Positions 9,497 through 20,809 of a stretch of 64,000 nt of DNA are shown here, piece after piece. Where the stretch lies: positions 2,628,001 through 2,692,000 of the forward strand of contig NZ_CP036536.1 of the NCBI RefSeq assembly GCF_005222225.1, in the 5' to 3' direction. Origin of the DNA: Salinimonas lutimaris (lineage in GTDB: Bacteria; Pseudomonadota; Gammaproteobacteria; Enterobacterales; Alteromonadaceae). Position 1 is the first letter of the stretch, and the number at the start of each line of letters is the position of its first letter. Made by a program: the position numbers and the translations under genes. The notes beneath the pieces were generated by a model that had not been told where the DNA came from, did no database searches, and saw only the letters and a program-made list of their open reading frames with translations.

Positions 9497-10594
9497 TTAG
9501 TTGTAATAAGAGTTTTGCGAAACTCTTATTACCGAAACCGTGATCTCGTCACGGTCGTGGTAAAGATGCCGAAGATGCACATCAAAGCGATCTTTCAGCT
9601 CATGTAATCTTGCCTGCAGATCATCCATTGCCTCAACAACGGTCTCGTACCGGCGTTTCATTGGCAACTTTAAGTTAAAAATTGCATGATCTGCCCATTT
9701 TTTGACTAACCAGTCCCCCATGAGCCTTGCGACCCTGTCAGGCTGCTCGATCATATCACACACCAGCAAATCTACACGGCCAAATTGCGGTTTATAGGTA
9801 AATCCGTCTGCCGCAAAGTGTTCTACCAGTCCGGTGGCCATCAGTGCATCATCAATCAGGCCATTATCAATGGCCTCAACATACATTTCCCGCTGTACCA
9901 GCTGATAGGTCCATCCGCCGGGGCAGGCACCGAGATCCACCGCCCGTGCTCCGGGCCTGAAAACCAGCTCCTGTTGTGCAGGGGAGAGCATTGTGAGGAT
10001 TGCTTCTTCTAATTTCAAGGTAGAACGACTCGGCGCACTGGCCGGAAATTTCAGCCGATAAATGCCATTAGCATGTAGCGTACGGCTTTGCGGGTAGGTA
10101 TACCCCACCATGCAGGTATCAAAATCAGTGAAAAAAACATGGATACCCCGCCCGTTCTGCTGCTCTTTAAAGGTCAGACACTGATTTTTACGCAGTGCCT
10201 GACGCAGCACAACGGTGAATTTGCGGCAGAATTTAGCCAGGTCCTTGCCTGCGTCCGTATCGGCATGCTCAACATACAGCACCCCGTTTTTCATCTCCGG
10301 ATTATCATGCCCGATTATAGATTCAAGCACCGGGGCCAGCCGATCCTGTTTATCGAGCCCCTGTAATTCGGTGGTTATCACCACCAACTGGCGGGCAAAT
10401 ATAGTCGACTCCACCGTCAGCAAACGACCTAGTTTGTCAGCATCTTGCGGGTTATAGCATTCATAGGTGATGAACCCTTCACCGGTGGTAAACTTTGGAT
10501 ATCCGTAACATTCAAGCTGTGCGGCCCGCGCCGTGATTTCGTTGGCAAGATCCGGCTCATACCCGGCTCTGCAGTATCCCAATAAACTTGCCAC
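9497..10594 (-). CDS. rlmM: 23S rRNA 2'-O-ribose C2498 methyltransferase RlmM
   Basis: S-adenosylmethionine-dependent methyltransferase that modifies C2498 of 23S rRNA. The 365-aa length equals E. coli RlmM (366). An N-terminal THUMP-like region is followed by a Rossmann fold with the SAM loop DLGACPGGWTY at 220-230 and later IFNLKLPMKRRYE, which holds a catalytic lysine of the family's K-D-K-E set. It starts 2 nt after the ygdD stop and is the last gene of the gcvA-hydrolase-ygdD-rlmM unit, matching the gcvA-ygdD-rlmM order of E. coli. Confidence 0.96.
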   Translation of the reverse strand: MASLLGYCRAGYEPDLANEITARAAQLECYGYPKFTTGEGFITYECYNPQDADKLGRLLTVESTIFARQLVVITTELQGLDKQDRLAPVLESIIGHDNPEMKNGVLYVEHADTDAGKDLAKFCRKFTVVLRQALRKNQCLTFKEQQNGRGIHVFFTDFDTCMVGYTYPQSRTLHANGIYRLKFPASAPSRSTLKLEEAILTMLSPAQQELVFRPGARAVDLGACPGGWTYQLVQREMYVEAIDNGLIDDALMATGLVEHFAADGFTYKPQFGRVDLLVCDMIEQPDRVARLMGDWLVKKWADHAIFNLKLPMKRRYETVVEAMDDLQARLHELKDRFDVHLRHLYHDRDEITVSVIRVSQNSYYN

Positions 10595-10596
10595 GC

Positions 10597-10962
10597 TTAG
10601 CGCCCCTTAATCATACTTACTATCAATAATATCCAGCCTGACATCATGGTCAGGCCACCTAATGGCGTCACCGGCCCCAACCAGCTTAATCCGGCCAGGG
10701 TCAGGCCATAAATACTGCCACTGAAAAGCACGGTGCCGCTAACAAAGCACCAGGCGGCTGTAGCGGCTAGTCGTGCTGAAAGACCAGGTAACGCGCACAC
10801 CAGCAACACTGCCAGGCTGTGGTACATCTGATACTCAACCGCAGTGTTGAATGCGTGCAGCGCAGGCTCGCTAAGCACATTTTTCAGGCCATGTGCGCCC
10901 AGCGCGCCCAGCATGACCGCCAGCAGCGCACCGATAGCCCCCACTATGCCAAGTGTTTTCAT
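10597..10962 (-). CDS. ygdD: DUF423 membrane protein (YgdD)
   Basis: A small 121-aa inner-membrane protein of the DUF423 family with about four hydrophobic segments. The family-typical N-terminus, with small residues and the GALGAHGLK motif (about 20-28), is present. Function unknown. Its ATG overlaps the stop codon of the upstream hydrolase by 4 nt, and rlmM follows after 2 nt, so it is translationally coupled on both sides. Neighbours match E. coli. Confidence 0.93.
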   Translation of the reverse strand: MKTLGIVGAIGALLAVMLGALGAHGLKNVLSEPALHAFNTAVEYQMYHSLAVLLVCALPGLSARLAATAAWCFVSGTVLFSGSIYGLTLAGLSWLGPVTPLGGLTMMSGWILLIVSMIKGR

Positions 10963-11591
10963 GCGCCCTGCTCCAGCATAAATGCAGCTGCCGCATCGGC
11001 GGCCTGCTGCATATGGCTGGCATAGTCAAAACCGCTGCTTTTACGGGGTTTCAGACTGTGGTCGCCATCGGCCAGAAAGGTTAAAGAGAGCCTGTCACTC
11101 AATGTGTAAGTGCTTATTTCATCCTGCCGACCAAAGGTATCCCGCTCGCCCTGAATAATATGCACAGGCCGGCGGCACACTGCCAAATGCTCGGTACGCA
11201 GTTTGTCAGGCTTTCCCGGTGGATGAAACGGATACCCAAAAACCACTGTGCCGTTCACATCGGCTTCATCGGCAATCAGAGTGGCCATTCTGCCCCCCAT
11301 AGACTTACCACCAATAAATAAGGGCAAGGCTGGCATTGTCTGTTCAATATGTGCAATCACCTGATGAAAGTACGCCTGCAGCTTATCTGCCTTGTCCGGC
11401 GGCCGGCGCTTACCGGTGCTGGCGATGGTCTGCATGTAGGAAAAATCAAACCGCACCACATCAATATGACGTTCGGCCAATAGCGCAGCCATCTGCGTCA
11501 TAAATTCTGAGTCTTTCCCGGCCCCCGCCCCGTGGGCAAATAAAAACCGGCATCGGGGGCTATCTGCCTGGTTGGTGATTATATCAAACAT
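10959..11591 (-). CDS. alpha/beta hydrolase (KANL3/Tex30-like family)
   Basis: A 210-aa cytoplasmic serine-hydrolase-fold protein. Visible are the oxyanion region FAHGAGAGKDSEFM (about 18-31), the nucleophile elbow GGKSMGGRMA with Ser97, an Asp in IIQGERDTFG and a His in DGDHSLKPR. Together these give a plausible Ser-Asp-His triad. Substrate unknown. It is inserted between gcvA and ygdD compared with the E. coli order. It overlaps the gcvA stop by 8 nt and the ygdD start by 4 nt, so it is part of the operon. Confidence 0.88.
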   Translation of the reverse strand: MFDIITNQADSPRCRFLFAHGAGAGKDSEFMTQMAALLAERHIDVVRFDFSYMQTIASTGKRRPPDKADKLQAYFHQVIAHIEQTMPALPLFIGGKSMGGRMATLIADEADVNGTVVFGYPFHPPGKPDKLRTEHLAVCRRPVHIIQGERDTFGRQDEISTYTLSDRLSLTFLADGDHSLKPRKSSGFDYASHMQQAADAAAAFMLEQGA

Positions 11592-12483
11592 CGTCCTGCT
11601 CTTCGTCTACCTGGGCGAGGATCCACTCGCGAAAAGCCGCTATTTTACCTAACTCAGCCTGAGTTTCATCACACACAACATAGAAAGCATCGCGACTTTC
11701 CACTTTTTCCTCAAACGGCATGATCAGCCGACCGGCTTCAATCTCCGGGCGGGCTAAAATGGTATTGGCCAGAGCAATGCCCTGCCCCAGCGCGGCAGCC
11801 TGTAACACCAGCATGGAATGACTGAATACCGGCCCCTGATTGACATTCACCCCACTGACCCCGACATGTTTGAGCCAGTTTTTCCACGCCTCACGACTTA
11901 AATCGTGTAAAAGCACATGGTGTTTAAGATCGGAGAGCTGTTCCAGTGGCTTGGGGCCATTAAATAAACTGGGTGCACACAACGGGGTCAGAAATTCTGT
12001 ATGCAGGCGATCTGACTGTAGCCCTGACCAGCGGCCTTTTCCGTAGTAAATCGCCACATCCACATCGTCTTCCAGAAACCCTTCGTCAAAATCTACCGCC
12101 TTGATACGCACATCAATATCCGGGTGTGCCACACTGAACCGCGATATGCGCGGCACCAGCCATTGCGCGGCAAAGCTCGGTGGCATAGCGACAGTGATGG
12201 CGCCCTTACTTCCCCTGGCCAGCAAGCGCTCGGTGGCTTCCTGTAAACTTTTGAAGATATCTTTAAGCTCCAGAAAGTATGCCTGACCTTCTTCGGTTAG
12301 CAGTAGAGTGCGGTTGCGCCGGATAAACAATTTCATGGATAAAAATTCTTCCAGCGCTTTAATCTGATGACTGACCGCTGCCTGAGTCACAAACAGTTCA
12401 TCAGCAGCGCGGGTAAAACTCAAATGGCGGGCTGCCGCTTCAAAGGCTTTCAGCGCATTTAAGGGAGGAAGACGTCGTTGCAT
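11584..12483 (-). CDS. gcvA: LysR-type glycine cleavage regulator GcvA
   Basis: A 299-aa LysR transcription factor. The N-terminal winged helix (residues 6-65, starting RLPPLNALKAFEAAARHLSF) and the effector domain (GKGRWSGL, FSHSMLVLQAA, CDETQAELGKIAAFREWIL) are strikingly like E. coli GcvA. The neighbours (ygdD, rlmM) support orthology. In E. coli it activates or represses the gcvTHP glycine cleavage genes. No gcv genes lie in this window, so targets would be elsewhere. The upstream 217 nt is AT-rich and shared with a divergent small gene. Confidence 0.92.
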   Translation of the reverse strand: MQRRLPPLNALKAFEAAARHLSFTRAADELFVTQAAVSHQIKALEEFLSMKLFIRRNRTLLLTEEGQAYFLELKDIFKSLQEATERLLARGSKGAITVAMPPSFAAQWLVPRISRFSVAHPDIDVRIKAVDFDEGFLEDDVDVAIYYGKGRWSGLQSDRLHTEFLTPLCAPSLFNGPKPLEQLSDLKHHVLLHDLSREAWKNWLKHVGVSGVNVNQGPVFSHSMLVLQAAALGQGIALANTILARPEIEAGRLIMPFEEKVESRDAFYVVCDETQAELGKIAAFREWILAQVDEEQDDV

Positions 12484-12700
12484 AAGGCTAATCTTTTCTC
12501 GTTATCAAAACCCAGCCAAGCATTAGTTAATCTAATGAATTAGCACTAGTTTATGTCGTTTTATTTTTAATCAAATACTGATTAATATTTGCACCAATTA
12601 AAAGAGAACCCTCTTTAAACAATAAGTTAACAAACATTATCCGTTAACGATATTTACATAAAACATACATATTCTAAATTATTTTTATTAGGTGTAAAAT

Positions 12701-12970
12701 ATGAAAACCCGCTTTATCGCTGCTGCTGTATCCACCATGATTTTCACTCTGCCGGTCAGTGCTGCGCCCAAAACATCCCAACCGGCGGCTGATACATCAC
12801 CTGCCTTTGCGCTTAATCTGGATGTTAGCCTGATCACACCCCAACTGGATATGGATGCTGCGGTTAAACAACACGTTAAAACCACACTGACTAACGCCCC
12901 GACAACCGACTCCAAGCGGACTCTGCTGGCCTGGCAACCGGCTTCTCGTAGCCAGCACACCGGCGAATAA
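12701..12970 (+). CDS. small secreted protein of unknown function
   Basis: An 89-aa product with a clear Sec signal peptide: MKTR, then a hydrophobic stretch (5-19), with likely cleavage after VSAA near residue 22. The mature part is about 67 residues, hydrophilic and without cysteines or a recognised domain. AGGTG lies ahead of the ATG. It is divergent from gcvA across a 217-nt AT-rich region, and a strong hairpin follows the stop. Not recognised as a family member; expression and a periplasmic location are inferred only. Confidence 0.65.
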   Translation: MKTRFIAAAVSTMIFTLPVSAAPKTSQPAADTSPAFALNLDVSLITPQLDMDAAVKQHVKTTLTNAPTTDSKRTLLAWQPASRSQHTGE

Positions 12971-12993
12971 GACGTCACTTTACACCTGATACA

Positions 12994-13020
12994 ATAAAGG
13001 CAAGCTGAGCTTGCCTTTAT
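12994..13020. terminator. bidirectional terminator
   Basis: A perfect 12-bp stem, ATAAAGGCAAGC / GCTTGCCTTTAT, with a TGA loop. It lies between the convergent small secreted gene and kdsA. Confidence 0.85.
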
Positions 13021-13043
13021 CTATTATACGAGCGAGTTTGCCG

Positions 13044-14286
<1,243 letters not shown>

Positions 14287-14390
14287 AGTAACAATTCCTG
14301 TTTAATGCATCTTAACGCAGTTGAATGTGTGTAGATGCTTACTATACGCACGCCATTTAGCGAAGCGCAAACCTCTTCAGTGAAGATAAT

Positions 14391-15230
14391 TTAAGACGGG
14401 TTATCTAGCTGCCCCATGGTTACCCGTGGCTGCCCGGCTAAATCCCTGGCGGTAGTGATTTGGCTAAATCCGCGCTGCTCTAACAGCTCACGAATCGCGT
14501 GGTCCTGCGCATAACCATGCTCAAGCAGCAGCCAGCCACCGGGCAACAAATGCGCCGGCGCAGAGCTGATAATCAGTCTGATATCATCCAGACCGTCAGC
14601 ACCGGATGTCAGGGCAGAGTCAGGCTCAAAGCGCACATCGCCCTGCTGCAGGTATTCACTGTCCTGCTCCACATAAGGCGGGTTAGAAGCAATCAGGTCA
14701 AACTGCTGACCGGCCAGCGAATCAAACCAGCTGCTTTGAATAAAGCGCACATTAGTGAGGTTCAATGCTGCTGCATTGGCGGTGGCAAGCATCACGGCTT
14801 CGGGCTGAAAGTCAACCCCGGTCACCTGCGCGGCTGAGCGCTCGCTGGCCAGTGCCAGGGCAATAGCCCCGGTTCCGGTACCCAGATCGCAAATCGCCGA
14901 GGGCCCGTCAGGCAATCGGCGAAGTGCTTCTTCCACCAGAATTTCAGTGTCTGGGCGGGGAATGAGCGTGGCGTCACTGACGTTAAGTGTAAAGGTCCAG
15001 AAGTCCCGCGACCCGGTAATGTAGGCCACCGGACGGCCCTGGGCACGCTGCTCTACCATCTGGTTAAAGCGTTGTTGCTGGGCCTCACTCAGAAGTTTGT
15101 CGGGCCAGGTATACAGATACGTCTGGGTTTGCTCCAGCACCGCGCACAGCAGCACCCGGGCATCCAGTGCAGCCGTATCGCTGTGCGTAAACTGCCCGGC
15201 TGCCCATTGCAGCGCTTGCTGAATTTGCAT
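14391..15230 (-). CDS. prmC: release factor glutamine methyltransferase PrmC
   Basis: N5-methylates the glutamine of the GGQ motif in release factors RF1 and RF2, which raises termination efficiency. The 279-aa protein has the SAM-binding loop DLGTGTGAIAL (115-125) and the substrate motif NPPY at 183-186. It starts 8 nt after prfA, whose product is its substrate, so enzyme and target are co-expressed. Same arrangement as E. coli. Confidence 0.96.
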   Translation of the reverse strand: MQIQQALQWAAGQFTHSDTAALDARVLLCAVLEQTQTYLYTWPDKLLSEAQQQRFNQMVEQRAQGRPVAYITGSRDFWTFTLNVSDATLIPRPDTEILVEEALRRLPDGPSAICDLGTGTGAIALALASERSAAQVTGVDFQPEAVMLATANAAALNLTNVRFIQSSWFDSLAGQQFDLIASNPPYVEQDSEYLQQGDVRFEPDSALTSGADGLDDIRLIISSAPAHLLPGGWLLLEHGYAQDHAIRELLEQRGFSQITTARDLAGQPRVTMGQLDNPS

Positions 15231-15238
15231 CAGCAGAA

Positions 15239-16324
15239 TTAGCCGTCAGCCAGCGAGGCCAGTAGATCAGCCTGGTGTTCCTGACGGATCGGCTCAACCA
15301 GTGCGCCCAGGTCACCGGCAATCACATCGTCCAGTTTGTACAGAGTCAGGTTGATACGATGGTCGGTTACCCGGCCCTGCGGAAAGTTGTAGGTACGAAT
15401 ACGTTCTGACCGATCCCCACTGCCCACCAGGTTACGACGGGTGCTGGCTTCTTCGGCCGCACGCTTTTCCTTTTCAATCTGATTCAGACGCGCCTGCAGT
15501 ACTGACATCGCTTTAGCACGGTTTTTATGCTGCGAACGCTCATCCTGACACTCCACCACAAGACCCGTAGGAATATGGGTAATACGAATGGCAGAGTCGG
15601 TTTTGTTAACGTGCTGACCACCGGCACCGGAAGCCCGGAAGGTATCCACTTTCAGATCAGCCGGGTTAATGTCAATCGCCTCAGACTCAGGCAGTTCAGG
15701 CAGTACAGCAACCGTACAGGCAGAAGTATGGATGCGCCCCTGAGATTCAGTCTCAGGCACCCGCTGCACCCGGTGACCACCGGATTCAAACTTCATAATG
15801 CCGTAGGCGCCGTCACCCGACAGGTTGGCAATCACCTCTTTAAACCCGCCGTGCTCGCCTTCGCTGGCACTGACCAGCTCAACCCGCCAGCCTTGTGTTT
15901 CAGCATAACGGCTGTACATACGAAACAAATCACCGGCAAAAATGGCCGCTTCATCACCCCCAGCACCTGCCCGTATCTCCAGAAAGCAGCTATGGTCGTC
16001 ATTGGGGTCTTTTGGCAGCAGCAGAATTTGCAGCTCATCTTCTAGGCGAGCCAGTTCGCCCTTGGCCAGTTTGATTTCCTCAGCGGCCATTTCACGCATG
16101 TCAGCATCATCTTCTTCAAGCATCTCGTTGGCTGATGCCAGGTTCTGCTCGGCCTGACGGTAGGCATTAAAGCCTTTTACCACGTCTTCCAGCTGGCTGT
16201 ATTCTTTAGACAACGCGCGAAACTTTTCCTGATTACCAATTACATCCGGATCGCCAAGCAACGCCTGAACTTCGTCGAAACGTTCGTTCAGATTTTCCAG
16301 TTTGATGATAACCGATTCTTTCAT
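15239..16324 (-). CDS. prfA: peptide chain release factor 1
   Basis: Recognises UAA and UAG stop codons and triggers peptide release. At 361 aa it has the normal length (E. coli 360). The codon-reading tripeptide is PET at 190-192 (family pattern P-x-T), and the catalytic GGQ is at 235-237 within SGAGGQHVN. It lies 14 nt after hemA. In E. coli the hemA-prfA pair is co-transcribed, and the spacing here suggests the same. Confidence 0.97.
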   Translation of the reverse strand: MKESVIIKLENLNERFDEVQALLGDPDVIGNQEKFRALSKEYSQLEDVVKGFNAYRQAEQNLASANEMLEEDDADMREMAAEEIKLAKGELARLEDELQILLLPKDPNDDHSCFLEIRAGAGGDEAAIFAGDLFRMYSRYAETQGWRVELVSASEGEHGGFKEVIANLSGDGAYGIMKFESGGHRVQRVPETESQGRIHTSACTVAVLPELPESEAIDINPADLKVDTFRASGAGGQHVNKTDSAIRITHIPTGLVVECQDERSQHKNRAKAMSVLQARLNQIEKEKRAAEEASTRRNLVGSGDRSERIRTYNFPQGRVTDHRINLTLYKLDDVIAGDLGALVEPIRQEHQADLLASLADG

Positions 16325-16338
16325 ACCCTTTATTTACC

Positions 16339-17613
16339 TTATTCGTCGCGCTGACTCGTGTGGCTGTCAAGTTCCAGCGACTGGCTTAGCCAGCCGGTCA
16401 GCGAATCATCGTTTTGCCGGGCTGCTTCGCGAAGCATTCGTGTAGGCCCGTGCATCAATGTATTGGTTAATTTATGCGCCAGTTCTTTTATTACATCGTC
16501 GGCACTTTTTCCGTCTGACAGTTGGTTAAGTGCCCGTTCTACTAGTTCTTCCCGCTGCTGATTGCCGCGCTGCCGATACTGTCGCACCATATCAATAGAT
16601 TGCTGGGATTGCCGCCAGTTCAGGTAGGTATCCACCTGACTGCCGATAATGGCTTCGGCTTCCTGGGCAGCTTCTTCTCGGGAGGCCAGATTCTGCTCCA
16701 CGATATGTTGCAGATCATCCACCGTATACAGATACGCATCACCCAGTTCATTGACTTCTGACTCGATATCTCTGGGTACAGCCAGATCAACCAGAAACAT
16801 CGGCATGTTTCTGCGCTGACGCAGGGCCCGTTCAACCATACCTTTACCGATTAATGGTAACTGGCTGGCGGTAGAGCTGATCACTATATCAAAATTATGC
16901 AGCTGCTCGGGTACCTGGGCCAGTGTTAACACCTGCGCATCCAGGGTATCTGCCAGCGTCTGGGCCCGCGCCATCGTGCGGTTTGCCACACTGATACGCT
17001 GTACCCCCTGCTCTTTAAGATGCTGCGCAACCAGTTCAATGGTTTCGCCAGCACCAACCAGCAGCACTGAGCGTCTTGGCAACTCAGAAAATATATGTTT
17101 AGCCAGCTGCACCGCCGCAAATGCCACCGACACCGCATTGGCCCCGATGTCGGTATCAGTGCGAACCTTTTTTGCCACCGAGAAAGTATGCTGAAATAAG
17201 CGTTCAAACTCGCCGTTAACCGTGCCGGAGTGCCGTGCGTCGTTATACGCCTGCTTAACCTGTCCCAGAATCTGCGGCTCACCCAGAATCAGCGAGTCCA
17301 GTCCGCTGGCTACGCGCATTAAATGCCGTATCGCCTCAGACTGTTCAAAATGGTAACTGTGCCCGGCAATCATGGTCTCGTCCACACAGTGAAACTGTGC
17401 TAACCAGTTCAGTAAGTCACGATAACTGTAATTTTCACTGCTGACGTACAACTCGGTGCGGTTACAGGTTGAAACAATCACCGACTCCTGCACACCGGTC
17501 TGTGCTTTTAGCGAAGACAGCGCAGCAACCAGCGAATCCGGCGTAAAAGCGACTTTCTCGCGTAGTGCTACCGGTGCTGTTTTGTGATTGATTCCGAGGG
17601 CAAGTAAGGTCAT
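16339..17613 (-). CDS. hemA: glutamyl-tRNA reductase HemA
   Basis: Reduces glutamyl-tRNA to glutamate 1-semialdehyde, the first committed step of the C5 haem pathway. At 424 aa it has the expected length. Catalytic Cys50 lies in STCNRTE, the NADPH-binding loop is [11 protein letters not shown] (about 184-194), and the dimerisation domain forms the C-terminus. First gene of the five-gene operon. The 115-nt upstream region is shared with divergent lolB. Confidence 0.97.
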   Translation of the reverse strand: MTLLALGINHKTAPVALREKVAFTPDSLVAALSSLKAQTGVQESVIVSTCNRTELYVSSENYSYRDLLNWLAQFHCVDETMIAGHSYHFEQSEAIRHLMRVASGLDSLILGEPQILGQVKQAYNDARHSGTVNGEFERLFQHTFSVAKKVRTDTDIGANAVSVAFAAVQLAKHIFSELPRRSVLLVGAGETIELVAQHLKEQGVQRISVANRTMARAQTLADTLDAQVLTLAQVPEQLHNFDIVISSTASQLPLIGKGMVERALRQRRNMPMFLVDLAVPRDIESEVNELGDAYLYTVDDLQHIVEQNLASREEAAQEAEAIIGSQVDTYLNWRQSQQSIDMVRQYRQRGNQQREELVERALNQLSDGKSADDVIKELAHKLTNTLMHGPTRMLREAARQNDDSLTGWLSQSLELDSHTSQRDE

Positions 17614-17728
17614 TTAGATTCATCTGGCGACTTCGGAGCGGCATTGTACGAAAAAGCCAAAATTATTGAAAGTCTTGCAGCAACTGTGTTCCTATATATT
17701 AGTCCAATCAGTTTAATCGGTTTTCTTT

Positions 17729-18337
17729 ATGTTTGCTCGCCGTGTAATCAGTTTTCTTTTCTTTCTCAGTCTGACTGGTTGCACCACGCTTCCGGATGGC
17801 CCCGACCAGCAGGTGAGTTTACCGGCTCAGCTGGACGCGCTTAAACAGGTCAATGACTGGAAAATTCAGGGTAAAATGGCGCTGCGCGATGAGCAGCAGG
17901 CGGTAAGTGCCAACTTACTGTGGAAAGCCCGCCCAGACGATGTTCACTTCCGGCTGACCAATACATTGGGCATCACCCTGGTGAACCTGACCGATCAACA
18001 GGGCGAGGTTACCTTAGAAGCTGATGACCAGACTTTTCAAGATACCGATGCCAGTGCTCTGATTGAGCGCGTCACCGGCTGGCAGGTGCCGGTAACTCAA
18101 CTGCTTAACTGGGTAAAGGGTCTGCCCGGCCCAACAGATCAGTACACGCTAAATGACAAAGGTTTACTGCAAACCCTGACCCCTGGTGACTGTGCCGGAT
18201 GCGGCCACTGGCAGGTCAGCTATACCCATTATGGTAGAGTCAATGACAGCTGGCTGCCCTATGCATTAACCCTGACCCGGGCCGACCAGCCCAATACCTT
18301 TATAAAAATACGTATAGACCGATGGACTGTGAAGTAA
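17729..18337 (+). CDS. lolB: outer-membrane lipoprotein receptor LolB
   Basis: Outer-membrane-anchored acceptor that receives lipoproteins from LolA. The 202-aa precursor has a signal peptide and lipobox LTGC with Cys18. The mature LolB fold includes WKIQGKMALRDEQQAVSANLLW (split here at about 47-68). The stop codon overlaps the ispE start as TAATG, and hemA is divergent, the standard gammaproteobacterial layout. Confidence 0.95.
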   Translation: MFARRVISFLFFLSLTGCTTLPDGPDQQVSLPAQLDALKQVNDWKIQGKMALRDEQQAVSANLLWKARPDDVHFRLTNTLGITLVNLTDQQGEVTLEADDQTFQDTDASALIERVTGWQVPVTQLLNWVKGLPGPTDQYTLNDKGLLQTLTPGDCAGCGHWQVSYTHYGRVNDSWLPYALTLTRADQPNTFIKIRIDRWTVK

Positions 18338-19200
18338 TGTCTGTAATATGGTGGCCGAGCCCGGCCAAACTTAATCTGTTTTTACATATCACCGGCCGGC
18401 TTGATAACGGCTATCATCAGCTGCAAACCCTGTTTCAGATGCTCGACGTTGGCGATGAGCTGGCGTTTGATGTCAATGATAACGGCCAAATCACCATGGC
18501 CACGTCACTGCCCGGTGTTGCCGATGATGACAATCTGATTATCCGGGCGGCGCGTTTGCTGGCCAGTTATACCGGCTGTCAAAAAGGCGCGGTGATCCGG
18601 TTGAACAAACAGCTCCCCATGGGGGGCGGCATCGGCGGTGGTTCATCAAATGCAGCGACCACGCTGGTTGCCCTGAATCATTTATGGCAATGCGGGCTGA
18701 GCAACAATGAACTGGCTCAGCTGGGTCTTCAGCTAGGCGCCGATGTCCCGGTTTTTGTCCACGGTGAAACCGTCTTTGCCTCCGGGGTTGGCGAGCAGTT
18801 CACCCCGGCCGGCCATACCGAGCAGTACTATCTGGTGGTCAATCCGGGCGTGCATGTCAGCACCCCGGCGGTATTTGGCGAGCCGGATCTGCCCAGAAAC
18901 ACGCCAGTGATTGATTTTCAGGACTATTCGTTTGATTTAACCACAAATGATTGCCAGCAAATTGTCACAAACCGCCATCCCGAAGTTGCAAAATTATTAC
19001 AGTGGTTGCTACAATTCGCTCCGTCGCGGATGACGGGCACAGGGGCGTGCGTGTTTGCCACATTTAGTAACCGAAGCGAAGCACTGGCTGTGCAGGCAAA
19101 ATTGCCCGCCCACTGGCGTGGCTTTGTGGCTAAAGGTGTAGCTCAATCGCCGTTAAAAATACAACTACATGAAGTGAACGCTGTTCCGGACAGAACTTAA
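18337..19200 (+). CDS. ispE: 4-diphosphocytidyl-2-C-methyl-D-erythritol kinase IspE
   Basis: ATP-dependent kinase of the MEP isoprenoid pathway. The start is set at the ATG overlapping the lolB stop (TAATG), giving 287 aa. An ATG 15 nt earlier adds only MDCEV inside lolB. GHMP-kinase motifs: N-terminal SPAKLNLFLHI with the catalytic Lys, the ATP loop PMGGGIGGGSSNAA at about 94-107, and a C-terminal MTGTGACVFATF. Followed directly by tRNA-Gln and prs. Confidence 0.96.
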   Translation: MSVIWWPSPAKLNLFLHITGRLDNGYHQLQTLFQMLDVGDELAFDVNDNGQITMATSLPGVADDDNLIIRAARLLASYTGCQKGAVIRLNKQLPMGGGIGGGSSNAATTLVALNHLWQCGLSNNELAQLGLQLGADVPVFVHGETVFASGVGEQFTPAGHTEQYYLVVNPGVHVSTPAVFGEPDLPRNTPVIDFQDYSFDLTTNDCQQIVTNRHPEVAKLLQWLLQFAPSRMTGTGACVFATFSNRSEALAVQAKLPAHWRGFVAKGVAQSPLKIQLHEVNAVPDRT

Positions 19201-19206
19201 TACCAT

Positions 19207-19282
19207 TGGGGTATAGCCAAGTTGGTAAGGCAGCGGGTTTTGATCCCGCCATTCGTAGGTTCGAGTCCTGCTACCCCAGCCA
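19207..19282 (+). tRNA. tRNA-Gln (TTG)
   Basis: 76 nt including an encoded CCA. The acceptor stem TGGGGTA / TACCCCA is perfect and the anticodon loop TTTTGAT gives UUG. It lies between ispE and prs, and may be co-transcribed with both. Identical to the copy at 26844. Confidence 0.98.
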
Positions 19283-19313
19283 CCTCTACTAGCAAAGCAC
19301 TGAGGAATCACTT

Positions 19314-20261
19314 GTGCCAGATATGAAGATCTTTGCAGGTAACGCCGTACCAGAACTTGCCCAGAAGGTTGCCGATCGTCTTTACACCAAGCTTGGAAAT
19401 GCCAGCGTTGGCCGTTTCAGCGACGGTGAAATCAGCGTTGAAATTCATGAAAACGTCCGTGGTTCGGACGTTTTTATTATCCAGTCAACGTGTGCGCCAA
19501 CCAACGATAACCTGATGGAACTGATTGTGATGATCGACGCACTGCGTCGGGCATCAGCAGGTCGGATCACGGCGGTAATGCCCTACTTTGGTTATGCGCG
19601 TCAGGATCGCCGTGTGCGTTCTGCCCGTGTACCAATTACGGCCAGAGTCGTTGCCGACTTCCTGTCTAATGTGGGCGTAGATCGGGTACTGACCATCGAC
19701 CTGCATGCCGAGCAAATCCAGGGCTTCTTTGATGTTCCTGTCGATAATGCCTTCGGTACCCCTATCCTGCTGGCTGACATGATCGAACGTGATTTTGTTG
19801 ACCCGGTTGTTGTATCGCCGGATATCGGCGGTGTTGTACGGGCACGGGCTACGGCAAAATTACTGAATGACTCTGACCTTGCCATCATCGATAAACGTCG
19901 TCCTAAGGCCAATGTGGCTCAGGTGATGAACATTATCGGTGATGTACAGGACCGTGACTGCATCATTGTGGATGACATGATCGACACCGGCGGCACGCTG
20001 GCCAAAGCCGCAGAAGCGTTGAAAAAGCGGGGCGCGCGCAAAGTGTATGCGTATGCCACTCATGCTATTTTTTCAGGCAATGCAGCCAACAACCTGCGCG
20101 AGTCTGTGATTGACGAAATTGTTATCACCGACAGTATCCCACTGAGTGACGATATGAAGCAGGTAGACAAAGTGAAACAACTGACTCTGTCTGACATGCT
20201 GGCAGAAACGATTCGTCGTATCAGCAACGAAGAATCTATCTCAGCCATGTTTGCTTACTAG
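19314..20261 (+). CDS. prs: ribose-phosphate pyrophosphokinase
   Basis: Makes PRPP from ribose 5-phosphate and ATP for nucleotide, histidine, tryptophan and NAD synthesis. Starts at GTG with TGAGGA eight bases upstream. The 315-aa length and the first residues ([15 protein letters not shown] in family style) match E. coli, whose prs also uses GTG. Motifs: [14 protein letters not shown] flexible loop, [11 protein letters not shown] metal site, and the PRPP loop [11 protein letters not shown] near 220-230. Followed by a strong terminator. Confidence 0.97.
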   Translation: MPDMKIFAGNAVPELAQKVADRLYTKLGNASVGRFSDGEISVEIHENVRGSDVFIIQSTCAPTNDNLMELIVMIDALRRASAGRITAVMPYFGYARQDRRVRSARVPITARVVADFLSNVGVDRVLTIDLHAEQIQGFFDVPVDNAFGTPILLADMIERDFVDPVVVSPDIGGVVRARATAKLLNDSDLAIIDKRRPKANVAQVMNIIGDVQDRDCIIVDDMIDTGGTLAKAAEALKKRGARKVYAYATHAIFSGNAANNLRESVIDEIVITDSIPLSDDMKQVDKVKQLTLSDMLAETIRRISNEESISAMFAY

Positions 20262-20285
20262 GCTGGTCACAACACCGCTTAGACA

Positions 20286-20311
20286 ATGCCGCCCTCACAG
20301 GCGGCATTTTT
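20286..20311 (+). terminator. terminator after prs
   Basis: The stem ATGCCGCC / GGCGGCAT with loop CTCACA is followed by TTTTT. Confidence 0.92.
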
Positions 20312-20386
20312 GTTTGTGCTATTCATTGTTTATTCAGATGCGGCAGGTCACAATAGCCTTGAGATGCTCAAATAAGGAACATGACC

Positions 20387-20794
20387 ATGCCAGCGCTGCT
20401 GCGAATATTACCCGTGATGCTGCTTAGCCTGACCGCCTGCAGCCAGCACACCACAGCGGATGAAGCCGCCCCGTCCCGGACCGCTGATTCAGCCACTGAT
20501 ACTGCCCCCCATGCTACCGGGAATAAAAAAATGAATGTACAGAAAACACTGACTGGCACGCTGGTGTATAAAACGATTGAAGGCGGCTTTTATGGGTTTG
20601 TGGCGGATAATGGTAAACACTATACCTTGCGCAACCTGGCCCCGGAGCATAAAAAAAATGGCATGCAGCTGACCGTCACCGGCCGGGTACGAAACGATAT
20701 TATGACCTTTACCCAGTTCGGCGATGTCTTTGACGTTGAGACCGTCGATAGCCTGGATGCCAGCCATGTTAAGCCGGCAGATAATACGTTTTAA
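20387..20794 (+). CDS. small lipoprotein with beta-rich domain, unknown function
   Basis: A 135-aa precursor with hydrophobic signal and lipobox LTAC (Cys about 18). A Ser/Thr/Ala/Asp-rich spacer follows, then an 80-residue domain containing GTLVYKTIEGGFYGFVAD and LTVTGRVRNDIMTF (about 55-110). The alternating pattern suggests a small OB-fold-like barrel, which is an inference. Two ATGs lie 6 nt apart. AAGGA at 20374 is only 2 nt from the first but 8 nt from the second, so the second is chosen. The gene stands between prs and rplY, with a terminator upstream. Confidence 0.8.
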   Translation: MPALLRILPVMLLSLTACSQHTTADEAAPSRTADSATDTAPHATGNKKMNVQKTLTGTLVYKTIEGGFYGFVADNGKHYTLRNLAPEHKKNGMQLTVTGRVRNDIMTFTQFGDVFDVETVDSLDASHVKPADNTF

Positions 20795-20809
20795 GACCCG
20801 CCTTTTGGT

